A stretch of DNA of 64,000 nucleotides from Nitrospirota bacterium (GCA_021783515.1 JAJXTV010000002.1:62001-126000); one strand, 5' to 3'. Numbered from the stretch's first letter, positions 1-11,283 are shown. Notes: a model not told the origin generated them from the sequence alone. Numbers and translations: made by a program.

Positions 1-219
1 GACGCTGTGCGCCCATTTCTTGTTCTGCGCGTCATGCACGTGGCATGCGTTGCAGGCGTTCGGGTCATGCTCGAAATAATCGTTGATCCTGTAGGCCGTA
101 TATCCCATGCCGACGATCATAAAGAGCGCCACCAGTGCGATAATGACCTTTGCTTTGGTCGAAATGCCTTCGCTGAACCAGGTGTAAATCCGGTTCAGGA
201 GGTTGAACGGATTAAACAT
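1..219 (-). CDS. NapC/NrfH-like membrane-anchored c-type cytochrome, 3' end cut by window edge
   Basis: Reverse translation MFNPFNLLNRIYTWFSEGISTKAKVIIALVALFMIVGMGYTAYRINDYFEHDPNACNACHVHDAQNKKWAHSV: one N-terminal TM segment followed by a CxxCH haem motif (CNACH); reading runs off the window start. Confidence 0.7.
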   Translation of the reverse strand, partial: MFNPFNLLNRIYTWFSEGISTKAKVIIALVALFMIVGMGYTAYRINDYFEHDPNACNACHVHDAQNKKWAHSV

Positions 220-254
220 TGTAAAGCCTCCCCTAAAGTCGTTGATTCGCAGTC

Positions 255-1541
255 TTATATTTTCTTAAATGCCCTGTATGCCGCCGCTGCGGTATGCCCG
301 ATGTCTTTGTCGCTGTGCGCCAGAGACATGAACCCCGCTTCGAACTGGGACGGCGCGAGGTTGACGCCCTGCTGGAGCATCTCGGAAAAGAACGCAGAGA
401 ACTTCCGGGTGTCCGCCGTCTTTGCCGTCGAGTAGTTGCAGACCTCCTTGTCGGTGAAGTAGGTGCAGAACATGGTGCCTGCACGATACAGGCGGGTCTT
501 GACCCCCGCCCGTTTTGCCGCGTCGGCCAGTCCCTCTTCGAGGGCCGCCGCTTTTCTTTCTATCTTTTTGAAGGTCCCTGCCTTCGATAATTCCCTGAGC
601 GTCTCTATGCCTGCGGTCATGGCAAGCGGATTGCCCGAGAGCGTGCCCGCCTGGTAGACCGGACCTTCGGGCGAAACCATCTGCATGATCTCTTTCTTCC
701 CGCCGTAGGCCCCGACCGGCAGTCCTCCGCCGATCACCTTGCCGAGGCAGGTCATGTCAGGCCTGATCCCGTAATGGGCCTGGGCCCCGCCGAAGGAGAC
801 CCTGAAGCCGGTCATCACTTCGTCGAAGATGAGGACGATACCGTGCTTCGCGGTGAGTTCCCTCAGCGTCTCGAGATATCCCGGGGCGGGGAGCACGCAG
901 CCGATATTGCCGACCACCGGCTCGATAATCACGCAGGCGAGGGAGCGCCACTGCGCCCTGATCGTCTGTTTAAGGGCTTTTATGTCGTTAAGGGGGAGGG
1001 TGACGGTGTTCTGTGCATACGACTTCGGCACGCCCGGACTGTCGGGAACACCGAAGGTGGTCGCGCCGGACCCCGCCTTCACGAGAAGGCCGTCCGCATG
1101 TCCGTGGTAGCAGCCTTCGAACTTGATGATCTTGTCCCTTCCGGTAAAGCCCCTCGCGACCCTGATGGCGCTCATCGTCGCTTCGGTGCCGGAGTTCACC
1201 ATTCTCACCTTGTCCATCGACGGGTAGGCCTTCAGCACGAGCTCGGCCAGTTCGATCTCACGCGCGGTGGGAGCGCCGTAGCTTGTGCCCTTGTCGACCG
1301 CCTTCTTCAGGGCCTCGGTGACCCTGGGATGCGCGTGGCCGAGGATCATGGGCCCCCACGAAAGCACATAATCGACGTAGGAATTGCCGTCTGCGTCGTA
1401 GATCCGCGACCCCTTCGCCTTTTCGATGAAAAGGGGATTGCCGCCAACCGCCCGGAAGGCCCGGACAGGGCTGTTTACGCCGCCGGGGATTACGGAGAGC
1501 GCCTTAGTGAAGAGTCTTTTCGACTTCGTGAAATTTCTCAT
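255..1541 (-). CDS. hemL: glutamate-1-semialdehyde 2,1-aminomutase
   Basis: [69 protein letters not shown]: class III PLP aminotransferase/HemL motifs. Confidence 0.96.
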   Translation of the reverse strand: MRNFTKSKRLFTKALSVIPGGVNSPVRAFRAVGGNPLFIEKAKGSRIYDADGNSYVDYVLSWGPMILGHAHPRVTEALKKAVDKGTSYGAPTAREIELAELVLKAYPSMDKVRMVNSGTEATMSAIRVARGFTGRDKIIKFEGCYHGHADGLLVKAGSGATTFGVPDSPGVPKSYAQNTVTLPLNDIKALKQTIRAQWRSLACVIIEPVVGNIGCVLPAPGYLETLRELTAKHGIVLIFDEVMTGFRVSFGGAQAHYGIRPDMTCLGKVIGGGLPVGAYGGKKEIMQMVSPEGPVYQAGTLSGNPLAMTAGIETLRELSKAGTFKKIERKAAALEEGLADAAKRAGVKTRLYRAGTMFCTYFTDKEVCNYSTAKTADTRKFSAFFSEMLQQGVNLAPSQFEAGFMSLAHSDKDIGHTAAAAYRAFKKI

Positions 1542-1668
1542 ATATACCAACCAAATCTACTTAATTTATCATAATGATTCAGCCCTTGTCAAAAAGCCTG
1601 CAATAACCGATCTTCATGTTATAAAATAAGGTTGGCAACAAAAAATTCGAATCTTTCGGAGGAATTTA

Positions 1669-2607
1669 ATGAAGAGGATTGCGGCAACTTTCTTTTTGAT
1701 TGCGCTGCTGGCTTCCTGCTCACAGAAGACTGCGGAGCAGCAGGCACAGGGGCCTTTCGTGGCGAAGGTCGGCAACGACGTCATCACGCAGGCCGATTTT
1801 GAGCGGGAGTTGGGCTCCCTGCCCGATTATGCGAAACAGATGTTCGAGGGGGAGGCTGGCAAGGAGAAGTTCCTCGATGAGGTCATCAAGAAGGACATCC
1901 TGTACCAGGAGGCGGTGAAGAAGGGGATCGACAAGGAGCCCGATTTTAAGAACAAGATGGAGGAGTTTCGGAAACTGACGCTGGCCTCCATGCTGCTCGA
2001 GTCTGAGATCATGTCGAAGGACAAGGTCTCAGACCAGGAAGTGAAGGACTATTACGACAAGCATAAGGAAGAATTCACCACCACGAGCAAGATCAGGGCG
2101 AGCCATATCCTGGTGAAGACGGAGCCCGAGGCGGAAAAGGTGCTCGCGCGTCTGAAAAAGGGAGAGAAGTTCGAGGAGATCGCGAAGAAGGATTCGCTCG
2201 ACAAGGCTTCGGCCGCCAACGGAGGGGACATCGGGTATTTCTCGAGGGGAGAACTGGTGCCTGAATTCGAGCGGGCGGCGGCGGCCCTGAAGGTCGGGGA
2301 ATTGAGCGCACCCGTAAAGACCCCTTACGGGTACCATATCATCAAAGTGACGGACAAGAAGTCCGGGCCTGTTCTGGAATTCGACAAGGTGAAGGACCTT
2401 ATCGCCCAGAAGCTTTCGGGGGAAAGACAGAAGGCGGCCTTCGACAAGTACCTTACCGAACTGCGCAAAAACTATAAAGTGGAGATCAATAAAGATGTCC
2501 TGGCCCAGGTAGCAGGGGGCGGAGGCAATGCGGCGCTTCAGCCCGCGAAACCTTTGGAGCCCGGGCCCGGGAAAAAGGCCGCGCCGAAAGAGGAAAAAAA
2601 GAAGTAA
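1669..2607 (+). CDS. PpiC-type peptidylprolyl isomerase lipoprotein (SurA/PrsA-like)
   Basis: Lipobox-like LLASCS; rotamase core KIRASHILVKTEPEAEKVL...GGDIGYFSRGELVPEFERAA...YGYHIIKV; RBS ggagg at 1660. Confidence 0.92.
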   Translation: MKRIAATFFLIALLASCSQKTAEQQAQGPFVAKVGNDVITQADFERELGSLPDYAKQMFEGEAGKEKFLDEVIKKDILYQEAVKKGIDKEPDFKNKMEEFRKLTLASMLLESEIMSKDKVSDQEVKDYYDKHKEEFTTTSKIRASHILVKTEPEAEKVLARLKKGEKFEEIAKKDSLDKASAANGGDIGYFSRGELVPEFERAAAALKVGELSAPVKTPYGYHIIKVTDKKSGPVLEFDKVKDLIAQKLSGERQKAAFDKYLTELRKNYKVEINKDVLAQVAGGGGNAALQPAKPLEPGPGKKAAPKEEKKK

Positions 2608-2645
2608 GAGGAAGGCCGGGGGGGGGCGGCTGCCGGCCGCCCCTA
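2608..2645. terminator. GC-rich hairpin between convergent genes
   Basis: ggggcggctgccggccgcccc inverted repeat between the 3' ends of the PPIase (+) and PBP1A (-); no clear U tract. Confidence 0.45.
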
Positions 2646-4460
2646 CTGTCCCGCCTTTTTCATGAAGTCTATCCAGATCGGGAGCGCGGCCTGCGCTCCG
2701 GTCTCCTTCTTCCCGATCGGTTTGTGATTGTCTCTGCCCACCCAGACCCCCACGACCAGTCTGTCGTCAAAGCCGATGAACCAGGCGTCCGTGCAATCGT
2801 TCGTGGTGCCGGTCTTGCCGTAGACCGGCCGGCCGAGGTCCCGTGCCCTCGTTGCCGTGCCTTCTTTTATCACTCCGGCGAGCAGCTCTTTCATCCCGGC
2901 CACGGTGCCCGCATCCAGCACCTCCTGGAACTGCGGATACTGCTCATCGACCACGATGCCGTCCCTGTTTTCGATGCTCTCATAGGGTATCAGGGACGTC
3001 TTTTTGCCAGTGGCCAATACCGTGTATGCGCCGACCATTTCGATTAGCGTCACATCGGATGCGCCAAGAGCCAGGGGAAGGTAGGGCTGAAGGTCGGTCG
3101 TCATGCCGAACTTTCTCGCCGTCTCGATGATCTTCTCGACCCCGAGCCTGCCGGCAAGCCTTACGGTCGCCGCATTCAATGATTTTGCGATGGCGGTCTT
3201 CAGCGTGACTGCGCCATAGTATTTCCCGTCATAGTTTCTCGGGGACCAGATCTGCCCCGGTCTTGCCCCCGGAAATGAGATGGGGGAGTCGTCGATGACG
3301 TAGTCCGGGGTCATGCCGTCCTGCAGCGCGGTGGCGTAAACAAACGGCTTGAAGGCGGAGCCGGGCTGCCTGAGCGCCTGCGTCGCCCTGTTGAACTGGT
3401 TCTGCCAGAAGTCGAAGCCTCCCACCATCGCCTTTATATGTCCCGTGCGCATGTCTACCGCAACGAGCGCCGCCTGGATGCCCCTTTTTTCCCTTTTTTC
3501 GATATTCTCCACCCCTTTTTCAAGGGCCTCTTCGGCCGCCTGCTGCATCGCTGAATCTATCGTAGAATGGATCTTGTACCCTGCAGTGTAGATAGCATTG
3601 CCGTATTTGTGCTCCATCCGCTGCCGCAGGAGTTCGACAAAATATGGCGCCTCATATTTCCGGTAATGCGGGGAGGGCGGCAGGGGCTCCTGCATCGCCC
3701 CGGCATACTGATCGCGCGAGATAAAGCCGTGCTTACGCATCAGGGCCAGCACGACCCCCCGTCTTTCCAGGGCCTTCCCGGGGTTTCTGAACGGAGAATA
3801 CTGGGACGGCGCCTTTGGGAGCGCCGCCAGAAGCGCCGCCTCAGCCACTGTCAGGCCCGAGACCGATTTTCCGAAGTAGGTCTGTGCGGCCGCCTCGATC
3901 CCGAATGCCCTCGTCCCGAAATACATCTGGTTCAGATAAAGCCCGAGGATCTCATCTTTCGTGTAGCGCTTCTCCAGCTGAAGCGAGATCACCGCTTCTT
4001 TAAGCTTTCTTCCGAGCGATTTCTCCGGCTTCAAAAAGAGCATCTTGGCGAGCTGCTGGGTGATCGTGCTGCCGCCCTGAACCATGCCTCCCGCCCTCGC
4101 GTCCCTCACCAGCGCCCTGAATATCCCTATGAAGTCGACCCCGGGGTGGCTGTAGAAGCGGGCGTCTTCGGTCGCCACGAAAGCCTTCTTCACGTGATCC
4201 GGTATCTTGTAGGAAGGCACGAAGGTGCGGCGTTCGTAATAGAACTCCGCGAGGATTTTCCCGTCCGAGGATAAAACCTTCGACGACTCCGCGGGGACGT
4301 AGTCTTCGATCGCGTTTACCTTCGGAAGGTCCGAAAGGGTCCAGTAGACGAACCCGCCGATGATCCCGCAGACCGCGCAGGCGAACACGAACAGGTAGAG
4401 AAACTTTCTTGAGCGGGTCTTTTTCTCCGCCCTCCGGAGGTCCTGCTGCAGAGTAGACAT
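2643..4460 (-). CDS. penicillin-binding protein 1A (transglycosylase/transpeptidase)
   Basis: GT51 motifs EDARFYSHPGVD, GGSTITQQLAKM; transpeptidase RQPGSAFKPFVY, SLNAATVRL, YGKTGTTNDCTDAWFIG. Confidence 0.95.
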   Translation of the reverse strand: MSTLQQDLRRAEKKTRSRKFLYLFVFACAVCGIIGGFVYWTLSDLPKVNAIEDYVPAESSKVLSSDGKILAEFYYERRTFVPSYKIPDHVKKAFVATEDARFYSHPGVDFIGIFRALVRDARAGGMVQGGSTITQQLAKMLFLKPEKSLGRKLKEAVISLQLEKRYTKDEILGLYLNQMYFGTRAFGIEAAAQTYFGKSVSGLTVAEAALLAALPKAPSQYSPFRNPGKALERRGVVLALMRKHGFISRDQYAGAMQEPLPPSPHYRKYEAPYFVELLRQRMEHKYGNAIYTAGYKIHSTIDSAMQQAAEEALEKGVENIEKREKRGIQAALVAVDMRTGHIKAMVGGFDFWQNQFNRATQALRQPGSAFKPFVYATALQDGMTPDYVIDDSPISFPGARPGQIWSPRNYDGKYYGAVTLKTAIAKSLNAATVRLAGRLGVEKIIETARKFGMTTDLQPYLPLALGASDVTLIEMVGAYTVLATGKKTSLIPYESIENRDGIVVDEQYPQFQEVLDAGTVAGMKELLAGVIKEGTATRARDLGRPVYGKTGTTNDCTDAWFIGFDDRLVVGVWVGRDNHKPIGKKETGAQAALPIWIDFMKKAGQ

Positions 4461-4539
4461 TACAGCTACTATTATACAGGGATCATGCGGCCGGCGGGCA
4501 ACCCCTCCGGCAAGACACTATCGGGCGCCGTCGGCCGGA

Positions 4540-4776
4540 CTACTTTTTCCTGATGTAGATCCTTATCTCTTCGCCTTCGGTCTCGATCTTCAGAAGCTCG
4601 TCGCCGCTTCGGTTCAGAAAAGGCGGAAAGGACGATTTTGCGGAGGAGTCCGTCGCGATGACCAGGAGCGTCAGGCCCGGCTGCATCTTTTCGAGCGTCT
4701 GCTTGGCGGTCAGGAGGGGCCTCGGGCATTGCAGTCCCTTTACATCGATCACCAAGTCGGTTTTCAGGCCCCCCAT
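4540..4776 (-). CDS. TusA family sulfurtransferase/sulfur carrier
   Basis: DLVIDVKGLQCPRPLLTAKQTLEKMQPG: CPxP motif of the TusA/SirA fold. Confidence 0.93.
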   Translation of the reverse strand: MGGLKTDLVIDVKGLQCPRPLLTAKQTLEKMQPGLTLLVIATDSSAKSSFPPFLNRSGDELLKIETEGEEIRIYIRKK

Positions 4777-4786
4777 AATGCCTCCC

Positions 4787-6787
4787 TTACTTCTTCAGCA
4801 GTTTCTTCGCCCTGCCGGCGACATTGTCTGCGGTGATCCCGAATTTTTCGAAGAGGACCTTCGCCGGAGCCGAGGCGCCGAAACGGTCGATCCCGATCAC
4901 CTCTCCCTTGATGCCGACGTATTTGTACCAGCCGAGCGTGGCGCCTGCCTCGACGGCAAGCCTCGTCTCGACCGCGGGCGGGAGGACCTTCTTTTTGTAC
5001 GTCTCGGGCTGGGCGTCGAAGAACTCGAAGCAGGCCATGTTGACGACCCTCGCCTTCACGCCCGACTGACGGAGCGCCTCGGCCGCGGCCAGCGCGACAT
5101 GGACCTCCGAGCCCGACGCAAGCAGGATTATGTCGGGGGTGCCCTTTGAATCGGAGAGGACATATCCGCCTTTCAGAAGGTTGTCGGCAGAGGGATATTT
5201 CTTTCTGTCGAGCACCGGAAGGTTCTGGCGCGTGAGGACCAGCGCATACGGCCTGCCGTTGTCGGAGATCGCCGCCTTCCACGCGGCCGCAGTTTCGTTG
5301 GCGTCCGCCGGACGCATGACCGCGAGGTTCGGCATCGCCCGGAGGGCGGTGAGTTGCTCCACAGGCTGGTGCGTGGGCCCGTCCTCGCCGAGTCCGATCG
5401 AATCGTGGGTGAGGACATATACCACGTGCTGCTTCATGAGGGCCGAAAGCCGGATGGCGGGCTTCATGTAGTCGGCGAAGACGAAGAACGTTCCGCCGTA
5501 GGGGATGAGCATCCCGCTGAGCGCCATCCCGTTCAGTGCGGCGCCCATTGCGTGCTCCCTCACCCCGAAATGGATATTCCTGCCGCCCTTTGCGACGCCC
5601 ATGTCCGGGTATTTCTTCAGATAGGTATTGTTGGAAGGCGCGAGGTCGGCCGACCCGCCTATCAGCTGGGGCAGGGTATCGGCGATCGCATTGAGGACCT
5701 TGCCTGAGGCGCTTCTCGTTGCGACGGCGCCGTCCGCCGGATTGAATACCGGCAGCTTCGATTCCCATCCCCCGGGCAGTCTGCCGGCGGAAAGATCGGC
5801 CCATCTCCTGCCGAGCTCCGGGTATTTCCTGCCGTATCTTTTCAGCAGCCCGTTCCAGGCCTGTTCTTCCCGTCTGCCTTTTTGCACCGCTTTTCTCATA
5901 TGCGATGAGACGGACGCAGGGATGCAGAATTTCCTGTTCGGCGGGCAGCAGAGGTTTTTCTTCGTGAGGCAGAGCTCCTCCTCACCGAGCGGAGAGCCGT
6001 GGACATCGGGTGTGTCCTGTTTGTGGGGACTGCCGAAGCCTATGTTCGTCCGGACGATGACGAGCGACGGTTTTGTCTTCTCTTGCTTAGCCTTCTTTAT
6101 CGCTTCTTCTATCTGTGAGACGTCGTTTCCGCCGGCCCTCAGAACCTGCCAGCCGTATGCCTCGAACCTCTTGCCGACGTTTTCCGTGAAGGAGAGGTCG
6201 GTAGACCCTTCGATCGTGATCTTGTTGTCGGAATAGAGGTAGATCAGTTTGCCGAGCTTCAGATGCCCCGCAAGAGATGCCGCCTCGGAGGCGACGCCCT
6301 CCATCAGGTCGCCGTCGGAGACGATGCCGTAGACATGATAATCGACCAGCGGAAACCCGGGCTTATTGAACATCTCGGAGAGGTACTTTTGAGCTATCGC
6401 CATCCCGACCCCTGTTGCGAAGCCCTGCCCGAGCGGTCCGGTTGTCGTCTCGATGCCGTCTTCCGGGCTGTATTCGGGATGCCCCGGGGTCGGGCTCTCC
6501 CACTGCCTGAAATTCTTTATGTCGTCAAGCGAGATCTTATGCCCCGTAAGATGCAGGAGACTATAGAGGAGAGCGGAGCCGTGGCCGGCCGAAAGGACGA
6601 ACCTGTCGCGGTTCTGCCAGAAGGGGTTCTTCGGGTTCTGCCTGAGGAACTTCGACCAAAGCGTATATGCCATCGGGGCGTCGCCCATCGGCATCCCCGG
6701 ATGCCCCGAGTTCGCCTTCTGGACGGCGTCCGCCGCGAGCATCCTTATGGTATTGATCGAAAGTTCGTCGATATTCGTCTTCTTCAC
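4787..6787 (-). CDS. tkt: transketolase
   Basis: [71 protein letters not shown]. Confidence 0.97.
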   Translation of the reverse strand: MKKTNIDELSINTIRMLAADAVQKANSGHPGMPMGDAPMAYTLWSKFLRQNPKNPFWQNRDRFVLSAGHGSALLYSLLHLTGHKISLDDIKNFRQWESPTPGHPEYSPEDGIETTTGPLGQGFATGVGMAIAQKYLSEMFNKPGFPLVDYHVYGIVSDGDLMEGVASEAASLAGHLKLGKLIYLYSDNKITIEGSTDLSFTENVGKRFEAYGWQVLRAGGNDVSQIEEAIKKAKQEKTKPSLVIVRTNIGFGSPHKQDTPDVHGSPLGEEELCLTKKNLCCPPNRKFCIPASVSSHMRKAVQKGRREEQAWNGLLKRYGRKYPELGRRWADLSAGRLPGGWESKLPVFNPADGAVATRSASGKVLNAIADTLPQLIGGSADLAPSNNTYLKKYPDMGVAKGGRNIHFGVREHAMGAALNGMALSGMLIPYGGTFFVFADYMKPAIRLSALMKQHVVYVLTHDSIGLGEDGPTHQPVEQLTALRAMPNLAVMRPADANETAAAWKAAISDNGRPYALVLTRQNLPVLDRKKYPSADNLLKGGYVLSDSKGTPDIILLASGSEVHVALAAAEALRQSGVKARVVNMACFEFFDAQPETYKKKVLPPAVETRLAVEAGATLGWYKYVGIKGEVIGIDRFGASAPAKVLFEKFGITADNVAGRAKKLLKK

Positions 6788-6874
6788 GGTCGCCTCCGGT
6801 TTGGAATAATTATGAAACGTATTTATTGAAGAAATCCGCCTTTCGGGCAGACTATCTTAACACAACGATCGATT

Positions 6875-7048
6875 TCATTTCCCGGACCGGAGAGAGAACT
6901 TCCCCGCCTTCTTTTCGAGAAACCCCTCTCTCATGAGGGCCGCCAGAAGCGCGTCGAAATCGACGGGGGACGCCGCTGTGCCGCGCGAGAGGCCTTCTTC
7001 GCGGTATGCGGCTTCGAAGAGGTGTTCGAGTCTGTCTGTTTTCAGCAT
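6875..7048 (-). CDS. small hypothetical protein (57 aa)
   Basis: Open frame read by hand (below the ORF-track cutoff): MLKTDRLEHLFEAAYREEGLSRGTAASPVDFDALLAALMREGFLEKKAGKFSLRSGK; TATAAT about 11 nt before the ATG. Confidence 0.4.
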   Translation of the reverse strand: MLKTDRLEHLFEAAYREEGLSRGTAASPVDFDALLAALMREGFLEKKAGKFSLRSGK

Positions 7049-7084
7049 CGTCGCACCGTATTATAACGGTACTCGATTACCGGG

Positions 7085-7213
7085 TTGGCGTTGATACCTC
7101 CCGCTCCCTCTGCTGAGCCGGTCCCGGCCCTTTCGGAATGGGGGCTTATCCTTTTCGCGCTGTCTGCGGGTCTCGGTTCGGCGTATTTCCTCCGGAGCCG
7201 GGCAGGGGCATAG
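7085..7213 (+). pseudogene. orphan IPTL-CTERM-like sorting tail (gene remnant or very short ORF)
   Basis: In-frame LALIPPAPSAEPVPALSEWGLILFALSAGLGSAYFLRSRAGA* preceded by a stop at 7064-7066: PALSEWG + hydrophobic segment + basic tail, no ATG. Confidence 0.55.
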
Positions 7214-7327
7214 GTTTCAGCAGCGCGGCGCAGTCAGTTATCTGCCCTTTTTGTGTGATACGCAGTCGGTCTTCAGTCGTCCGCCTTACTCTTTGACAGA
7301 GCCTTCCCCATAATTTTATGCTTAACT

Positions 7328-7564
7328 ATGGCATCGCGGTGGATCGAACTATTCGTAACCTACGACTCCCTTGAGGCGGAGATGATCAAGGACCTTCTTG
7401 AAAGCGGCGGCATCGATGCCGAGATACGGTCGTCGAAGGTGACCCCCTATCCCGTCAACCTCGGGAAGATGGGGGAAGTGAAGATACTCGTCAGGGAATC
7501 CGACAGGGCCGCAGCCGAGGGGCTGATTCGCGGGACGAAGGCTGAGGGCGAAGAGGAAAAGTAA
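7328..7564 (+). CDS. DUF2007 domain protein
   Basis: WIELFVTYDSLEAEMIKDLLESGGIDAEIR...VKILVRESDRAAAEGLI. Confidence 0.8.
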   Translation: MASRWIELFVTYDSLEAEMIKDLLESGGIDAEIRSSKVTPYPVNLGKMGEVKILVRESDRAAAEGLIRGTKAEGEEEK

Positions 7565-7989
7565 TGGTCTCGTCGCTGGATGATCTGAAGCAGAAGATAT
7601 TCTACGACATGCTCGGGCTTGCTGGCAGGGTATTCATCCTGGCGCGGTATTCCGCCGACGTGGTGATCGGCAACAGGGGCTTTCTCCCGGAAGAAAAGGA
7701 GAAGGGCATCGTCCTCGTCTTCAACAAACGGATGAGCTTCGAATGGACGGATTCCGGCATCTCGGCGCAGCTCGTCTTCGGCGCGGAAACGCATCAGTGC
7801 CATATCCCGCACGACTCGATCATCTCGGTCTTCTCCCCCGAGCTCTCCGCCCAGTTTGTGGTCTCCCCGGCGTCTGTGACAGGGGAGAAGGAGGCGGGAA
7901 AGCCGAAGAAGAAGCCGGAAGTCCCGGAGAAGCCGGCGAGGGCGGCGACGGAGAAGGTGGTCAGGGTCGATTTCAACAGGAAGAAGTGA
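7564..7989 (+). CDS. SspB-like protein (ClpXP specificity-enhancing factor family)
   Basis: LVFNKRMSFEWTDSGISAQLVFGAETHQCHIPHDSIISVFSPE, followed by a charged low-complexity tail. Confidence 0.65.
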   Translation: MVSSLDDLKQKIFYDMLGLAGRVFILARYSADVVIGNRGFLPEEKEKGIVLVFNKRMSFEWTDSGISAQLVFGAETHQCHIPHDSIISVFSPELSAQFVVSPASVTGEKEAGKPKKKPEVPEKPARAATEKVVRVDFNRKK

Positions 7990-8073
7990 GCCGCGCTTCC
8001 TCCCCGAATTCTTGCAAACACTAATCTTGCGGTGCTAAACTTCTAAATCCCTGTTTTTTCCGGAGGTATTTTT

Positions 8074-9528
8074 TTGGAGCTTCACAGTCTCGGTATCGCT
8101 GAACTCAGGCGGATGCTCGACAAGGGCGAGATCACGGCAAAGGACGTTGTCTCATCGGTCTGCTCGAGGATCGACGCCGTCGAGGAGAAGATAAAGGCCT
8201 ATGTCACGATCACCAGGGAAGAGGCCTTCGCGATGGCGGAAGAGGCTGACAGGGAGCGCGCCGGCGGGGTGAAGAAGGCGTTGTCCGGGATCCCGCTGGC
8301 GATCAAGGACAACATGTGCACACGAGGCGTCCCGACGACCTGCTCGTCGAAGATACTGAAGAACTTTGTCCCCCCCTATGAAAGCACCGTCACGGCAAAG
8401 CTGAAAGAGCGCGGATACGTGCTGTCCGGAAAGACGAACCTGGACGAGTTTGCGATGGGGTCCTCGACCGAGAATTCCGGTTTTCACACTACGAACAACC
8501 CGTGGGACACGGAGCGGATACCGGGAGGGTCGAGCGGCGGTTCGGCCGCAGCGGTCGCCGCGGACGAATGCATCGCCGCGCTCGGCTCCGACACGGGGGG
8601 ATCGATCAGACAGCCTGCCGCCCTGTGCGGCGTCGTCGGGATGAAGCCGACATACGGCCGCGTCTCGCGATACGGACTGGTCGCCTTTGCGTCCTCGCTG
8701 GACCAGATCGGCCCGATCACAAAGAACGTTACCGACTGCGCGATCCTCCTCAATGCGATAAGCGGGAGGGACCTGCGCGATTGCACCTCGGCGCCGGTCG
8801 AAGTCCCGGACTTCACGGCGGCGATAGGGAAAGAGATAAAAGGGATGAAGATCGGCGTGCCGAAGGAGTATTTCATCGAGGGCCTGGACCCCGCGGTGGA
8901 GCGGGCCGTCAGGGAGGCGATCGGGAAGCTCGAGTCCCTCGGCGCGACGGCCGTCGACGTCTCGCTGCCGCATACCGGATACGCGGTCGCAACCTATTAT
9001 GTGCTCGCGACCTCCGAGGCGAGCTCGAACCTCGCCCGCTATGACGGCGTGAAATACGGCTTCAGGGCGGAGGGCAAGGACCTGGTCGACACCTACATGA
9101 AGACGAGGGCCGCGGGGTTCGGTCCCGAGGTGAAGAGGAGGATCATGCTCGGCACGTATGCGCTTTCCTCCGGGTATTACGACGCGTACTACAAAAAGGC
9201 CCAGCAGGTGAGGACGCTGATCAAGGACGATTTCGAGAAGGCCTTCCGGGAGGTCGATGTCATCGTGACGCCGACGTCGCCGACCGCGGCGTTCCGGAGG
9301 GGCGAAAAGACCGACGATCCCCTCCAGATGTATCTCGCCGACATCTTCACCATATCCGTCAACCTTGCCGGGGTGCCCGGCATCTCGGTCCCCTGCGGTT
9401 TCACGGCTGAGGGCCTTCCGGTCGGCCTTCAGCTGATCGGAAGGCATTTCGACGAGGAGACGCTGCTGACGGCGGCGTTTGCGTACGAGCAGTCGACAGA
9501 CTGGCATGCAAGGAAGCCGGCGCTATGA
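8074..9528 (+). CDS. gatA: Asp-tRNA(Asn)/Glu-tRNA(Gln) amidotransferase subunit A
   Basis: Amidase signature [67 protein letters not shown] start. Confidence 0.97.
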   Translation: MELHSLGIAELRRMLDKGEITAKDVVSSVCSRIDAVEEKIKAYVTITREEAFAMAEEADRERAGGVKKALSGIPLAIKDNMCTRGVPTTCSSKILKNFVPPYESTVTAKLKERGYVLSGKTNLDEFAMGSSTENSGFHTTNNPWDTERIPGGSSGGSAAAVAADECIAALGSDTGGSIRQPAALCGVVGMKPTYGRVSRYGLVAFASSLDQIGPITKNVTDCAILLNAISGRDLRDCTSAPVEVPDFTAAIGKEIKGMKIGVPKEYFIEGLDPAVERAVREAIGKLESLGATAVDVSLPHTGYAVATYYVLATSEASSNLARYDGVKYGFRAEGKDLVDTYMKTRAAGFGPEVKRRIMLGTYALSSGYYDAYYKKAQQVRTLIKDDFEKAFREVDVIVTPTSPTAAFRRGEKTDDPLQMYLADIFTISVNLAGVPGISVPCGFTAEGLPVGLQLIGRHFDEETLLTAAFAYEQSTDWHARKPAL

Positions 9529-10952
9529 AATACGAAGCGGTCATAGGGCTCGAGGTCCACGCGCAGATGCGTACGGAGTCGAAGATATTCTGCGGCTGTT
9601 CGACGAGGTTCGGCTCGGAGCCGAATACCCAGACCTGCGAGATCTGCATCGGCATGCCGGGCGTCCTTCCGGTGCTCAATAAAAAGGCGCTCGAATTCGC
9701 GATAAGGACCGGCCTTGCGATGGGCTGCACGATATCGGCCTACAGCCGCTTTGCGAGGAAGAACTATTTTTATCCCGACCTCCCGAAGGGCTATCAGATC
9801 AGCCAGTTCGAGCATCCGATCTGCGAGCACGGCCATGTCGACGTGGCGGTGGACGGAGAGACGAAGCGGGTGCGCATCACGCGGATCCATATGGAGGAGG
9901 ACGCGGGCAAGAACATCCACGAGGGCGGCGGCAATTACAGCTTCGTCGACCTCAACAGGGCCGGCGTGCCCCTGATGGAGATCGTCTCGGAGCCGGACAT
10001 CAGAAGCCCCAAAGAGGCCTCGGAGTATATGAAGAAACTCCGGACGATCCTCCGCTACCTCGGCGTCTGCGACGGCAACATGGATCAGGGGTCTCTCCGC
10101 TGCGACGCGAACGTGTCGGTACGGCCGGTCGGGCAGAAGGAGTACGGGACGCGCGCGGAGGTGAAGAACATCAACTCCTTCCGGTTTGTCGAAAAGGCGA
10201 TCGACTATGAGATCAGGAGGCAGATCAGGGTCGTCGAAGAGGGCGGAAAGGTGGTGCAGGAGACGAGGCTCTGGGACTCGGCGAAGGGCATTACCGAGTC
10301 GATGCGCTCGAAGGAGGAGGCCCACGACTACCGGTATTTCCCGGAGCCGGACCTCGTTCCGATTGCCGCGGAGAGGCGCTGGATCGACGAGCTGCGGGCG
10401 TCGCTGCCCGAATTGCCGGACGCGAAGAAGGTGCGGTTTGTCTCCGCATACGGCCTGCCCGAATACGACGCCGACCTCCTGACGTCGGAGAAGGCGGTTG
10501 CGGAGTGGTTCGAAGAGGCGGTGAAGGCGGGGGGACAGCCCAAGGCGGTCTCGAACTGGATGATGGGGGACCTGATGAAACTGCTGAACGGGGACAACAG
10601 GGAGATCGGCGACTGCCCGGTGGGGCCTGAGCGGCTTGCCGGCATGCTGAAGCTCATCGACAAGGGCACGATCAGCGGCAAGATCGCCAAGACGGTCTTC
10701 GAGGAGATGTACCGTTCCGGCAAGGACGCAGAGCAGATCGTCAGGGAAAAAGGGCTTCTGCAGATAAGCGACGAATCGGCGATCGAAAAGACGGTCGACG
10801 AGCTGATCGCGAGGCACCCGGCGGAGGTGGAGCGGTTCAGGGGGGGCGAGGAGAAGCTGCTGGGGTTCTTCGTCGGCCAGGCGATGAAGGCGATGAAGGG
10901 CAAGGCGAACCCTCAGGTGCTGAACGAGCTGCTCAAGAAGAAGCTGTCGTAG
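9525..10952 (+). CDS. gatB: Asp-tRNA(Asn)/Glu-tRNA(Gln) amidotransferase subunit B
   Basis: [66 protein letters not shown]-type motif; 4-nt overlap with gatA. Confidence 0.97.
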   Translation: MKYEAVIGLEVHAQMRTESKIFCGCSTRFGSEPNTQTCEICIGMPGVLPVLNKKALEFAIRTGLAMGCTISAYSRFARKNYFYPDLPKGYQISQFEHPICEHGHVDVAVDGETKRVRITRIHMEEDAGKNIHEGGGNYSFVDLNRAGVPLMEIVSEPDIRSPKEASEYMKKLRTILRYLGVCDGNMDQGSLRCDANVSVRPVGQKEYGTRAEVKNINSFRFVEKAIDYEIRRQIRVVEEGGKVVQETRLWDSAKGITESMRSKEEAHDYRYFPEPDLVPIAAERRWIDELRASLPELPDAKKVRFVSAYGLPEYDADLLTSEKAVAEWFEEAVKAGGQPKAVSNWMMGDLMKLLNGDNREIGDCPVGPERLAGMLKLIDKGTISGKIAKTVFEEMYRSGKDAEQIVREKGLLQISDESAIEKTVDELIARHPAEVERFRGGEEKLLGFFVGQAMKAMKGKANPQVLNELLKKKLS

Positions 10953-11283
10953 GGAAGTCAAGACATACACTGTTTGCATCGGCGGGTCGACTATTGCGGT
11001 CATGCGCTCCAGAGAACTTTTCCATGCGCAATCAGACTGATGGGAAGCGACACGTTTTTTATGATGATGTGATGGCCTTTGTGGAGTAGTGAAGCGATCG
11101 GCAAAGGTGGCGCGGGAAAAGTTTCTTCCTCGCAAGCCTGCAATAGGAGTGGTGGTGAGTCTGCTGACGGCCGGCAGGCATATGGCTTGATTTCTGAAGC
11201 CAAAGCCGCGGTGCCGTTAGAATGGGATTCTTTTTGGGCAGTAATGAAAATTAGGATAGACGGAATTGTCATATCGACGGGGG

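Noticed and set aside
8152-9507. 451-aa minus-strand ORF opposite gatA
   Set aside because: Shadow of gatA, low-complexity Arg/Asp/His composition
9429-11135. 568-aa minus-strand ORF opposite gatB
   Set aside because: Arg/His/Pro-rich shadow frame of a GC-rich gene; gatB on the plus strand is unambiguous
11000-11272. 90-aa minus-strand ORF and a possible GEMM-like c-di-GMP riboswitch in the gatB-purC gap
   Set aside because: The ORF lacks coding character; ggcaaaggtgg...cgcaagcctgc resembles GEMM only superficially and lacks its two-stem arrangement
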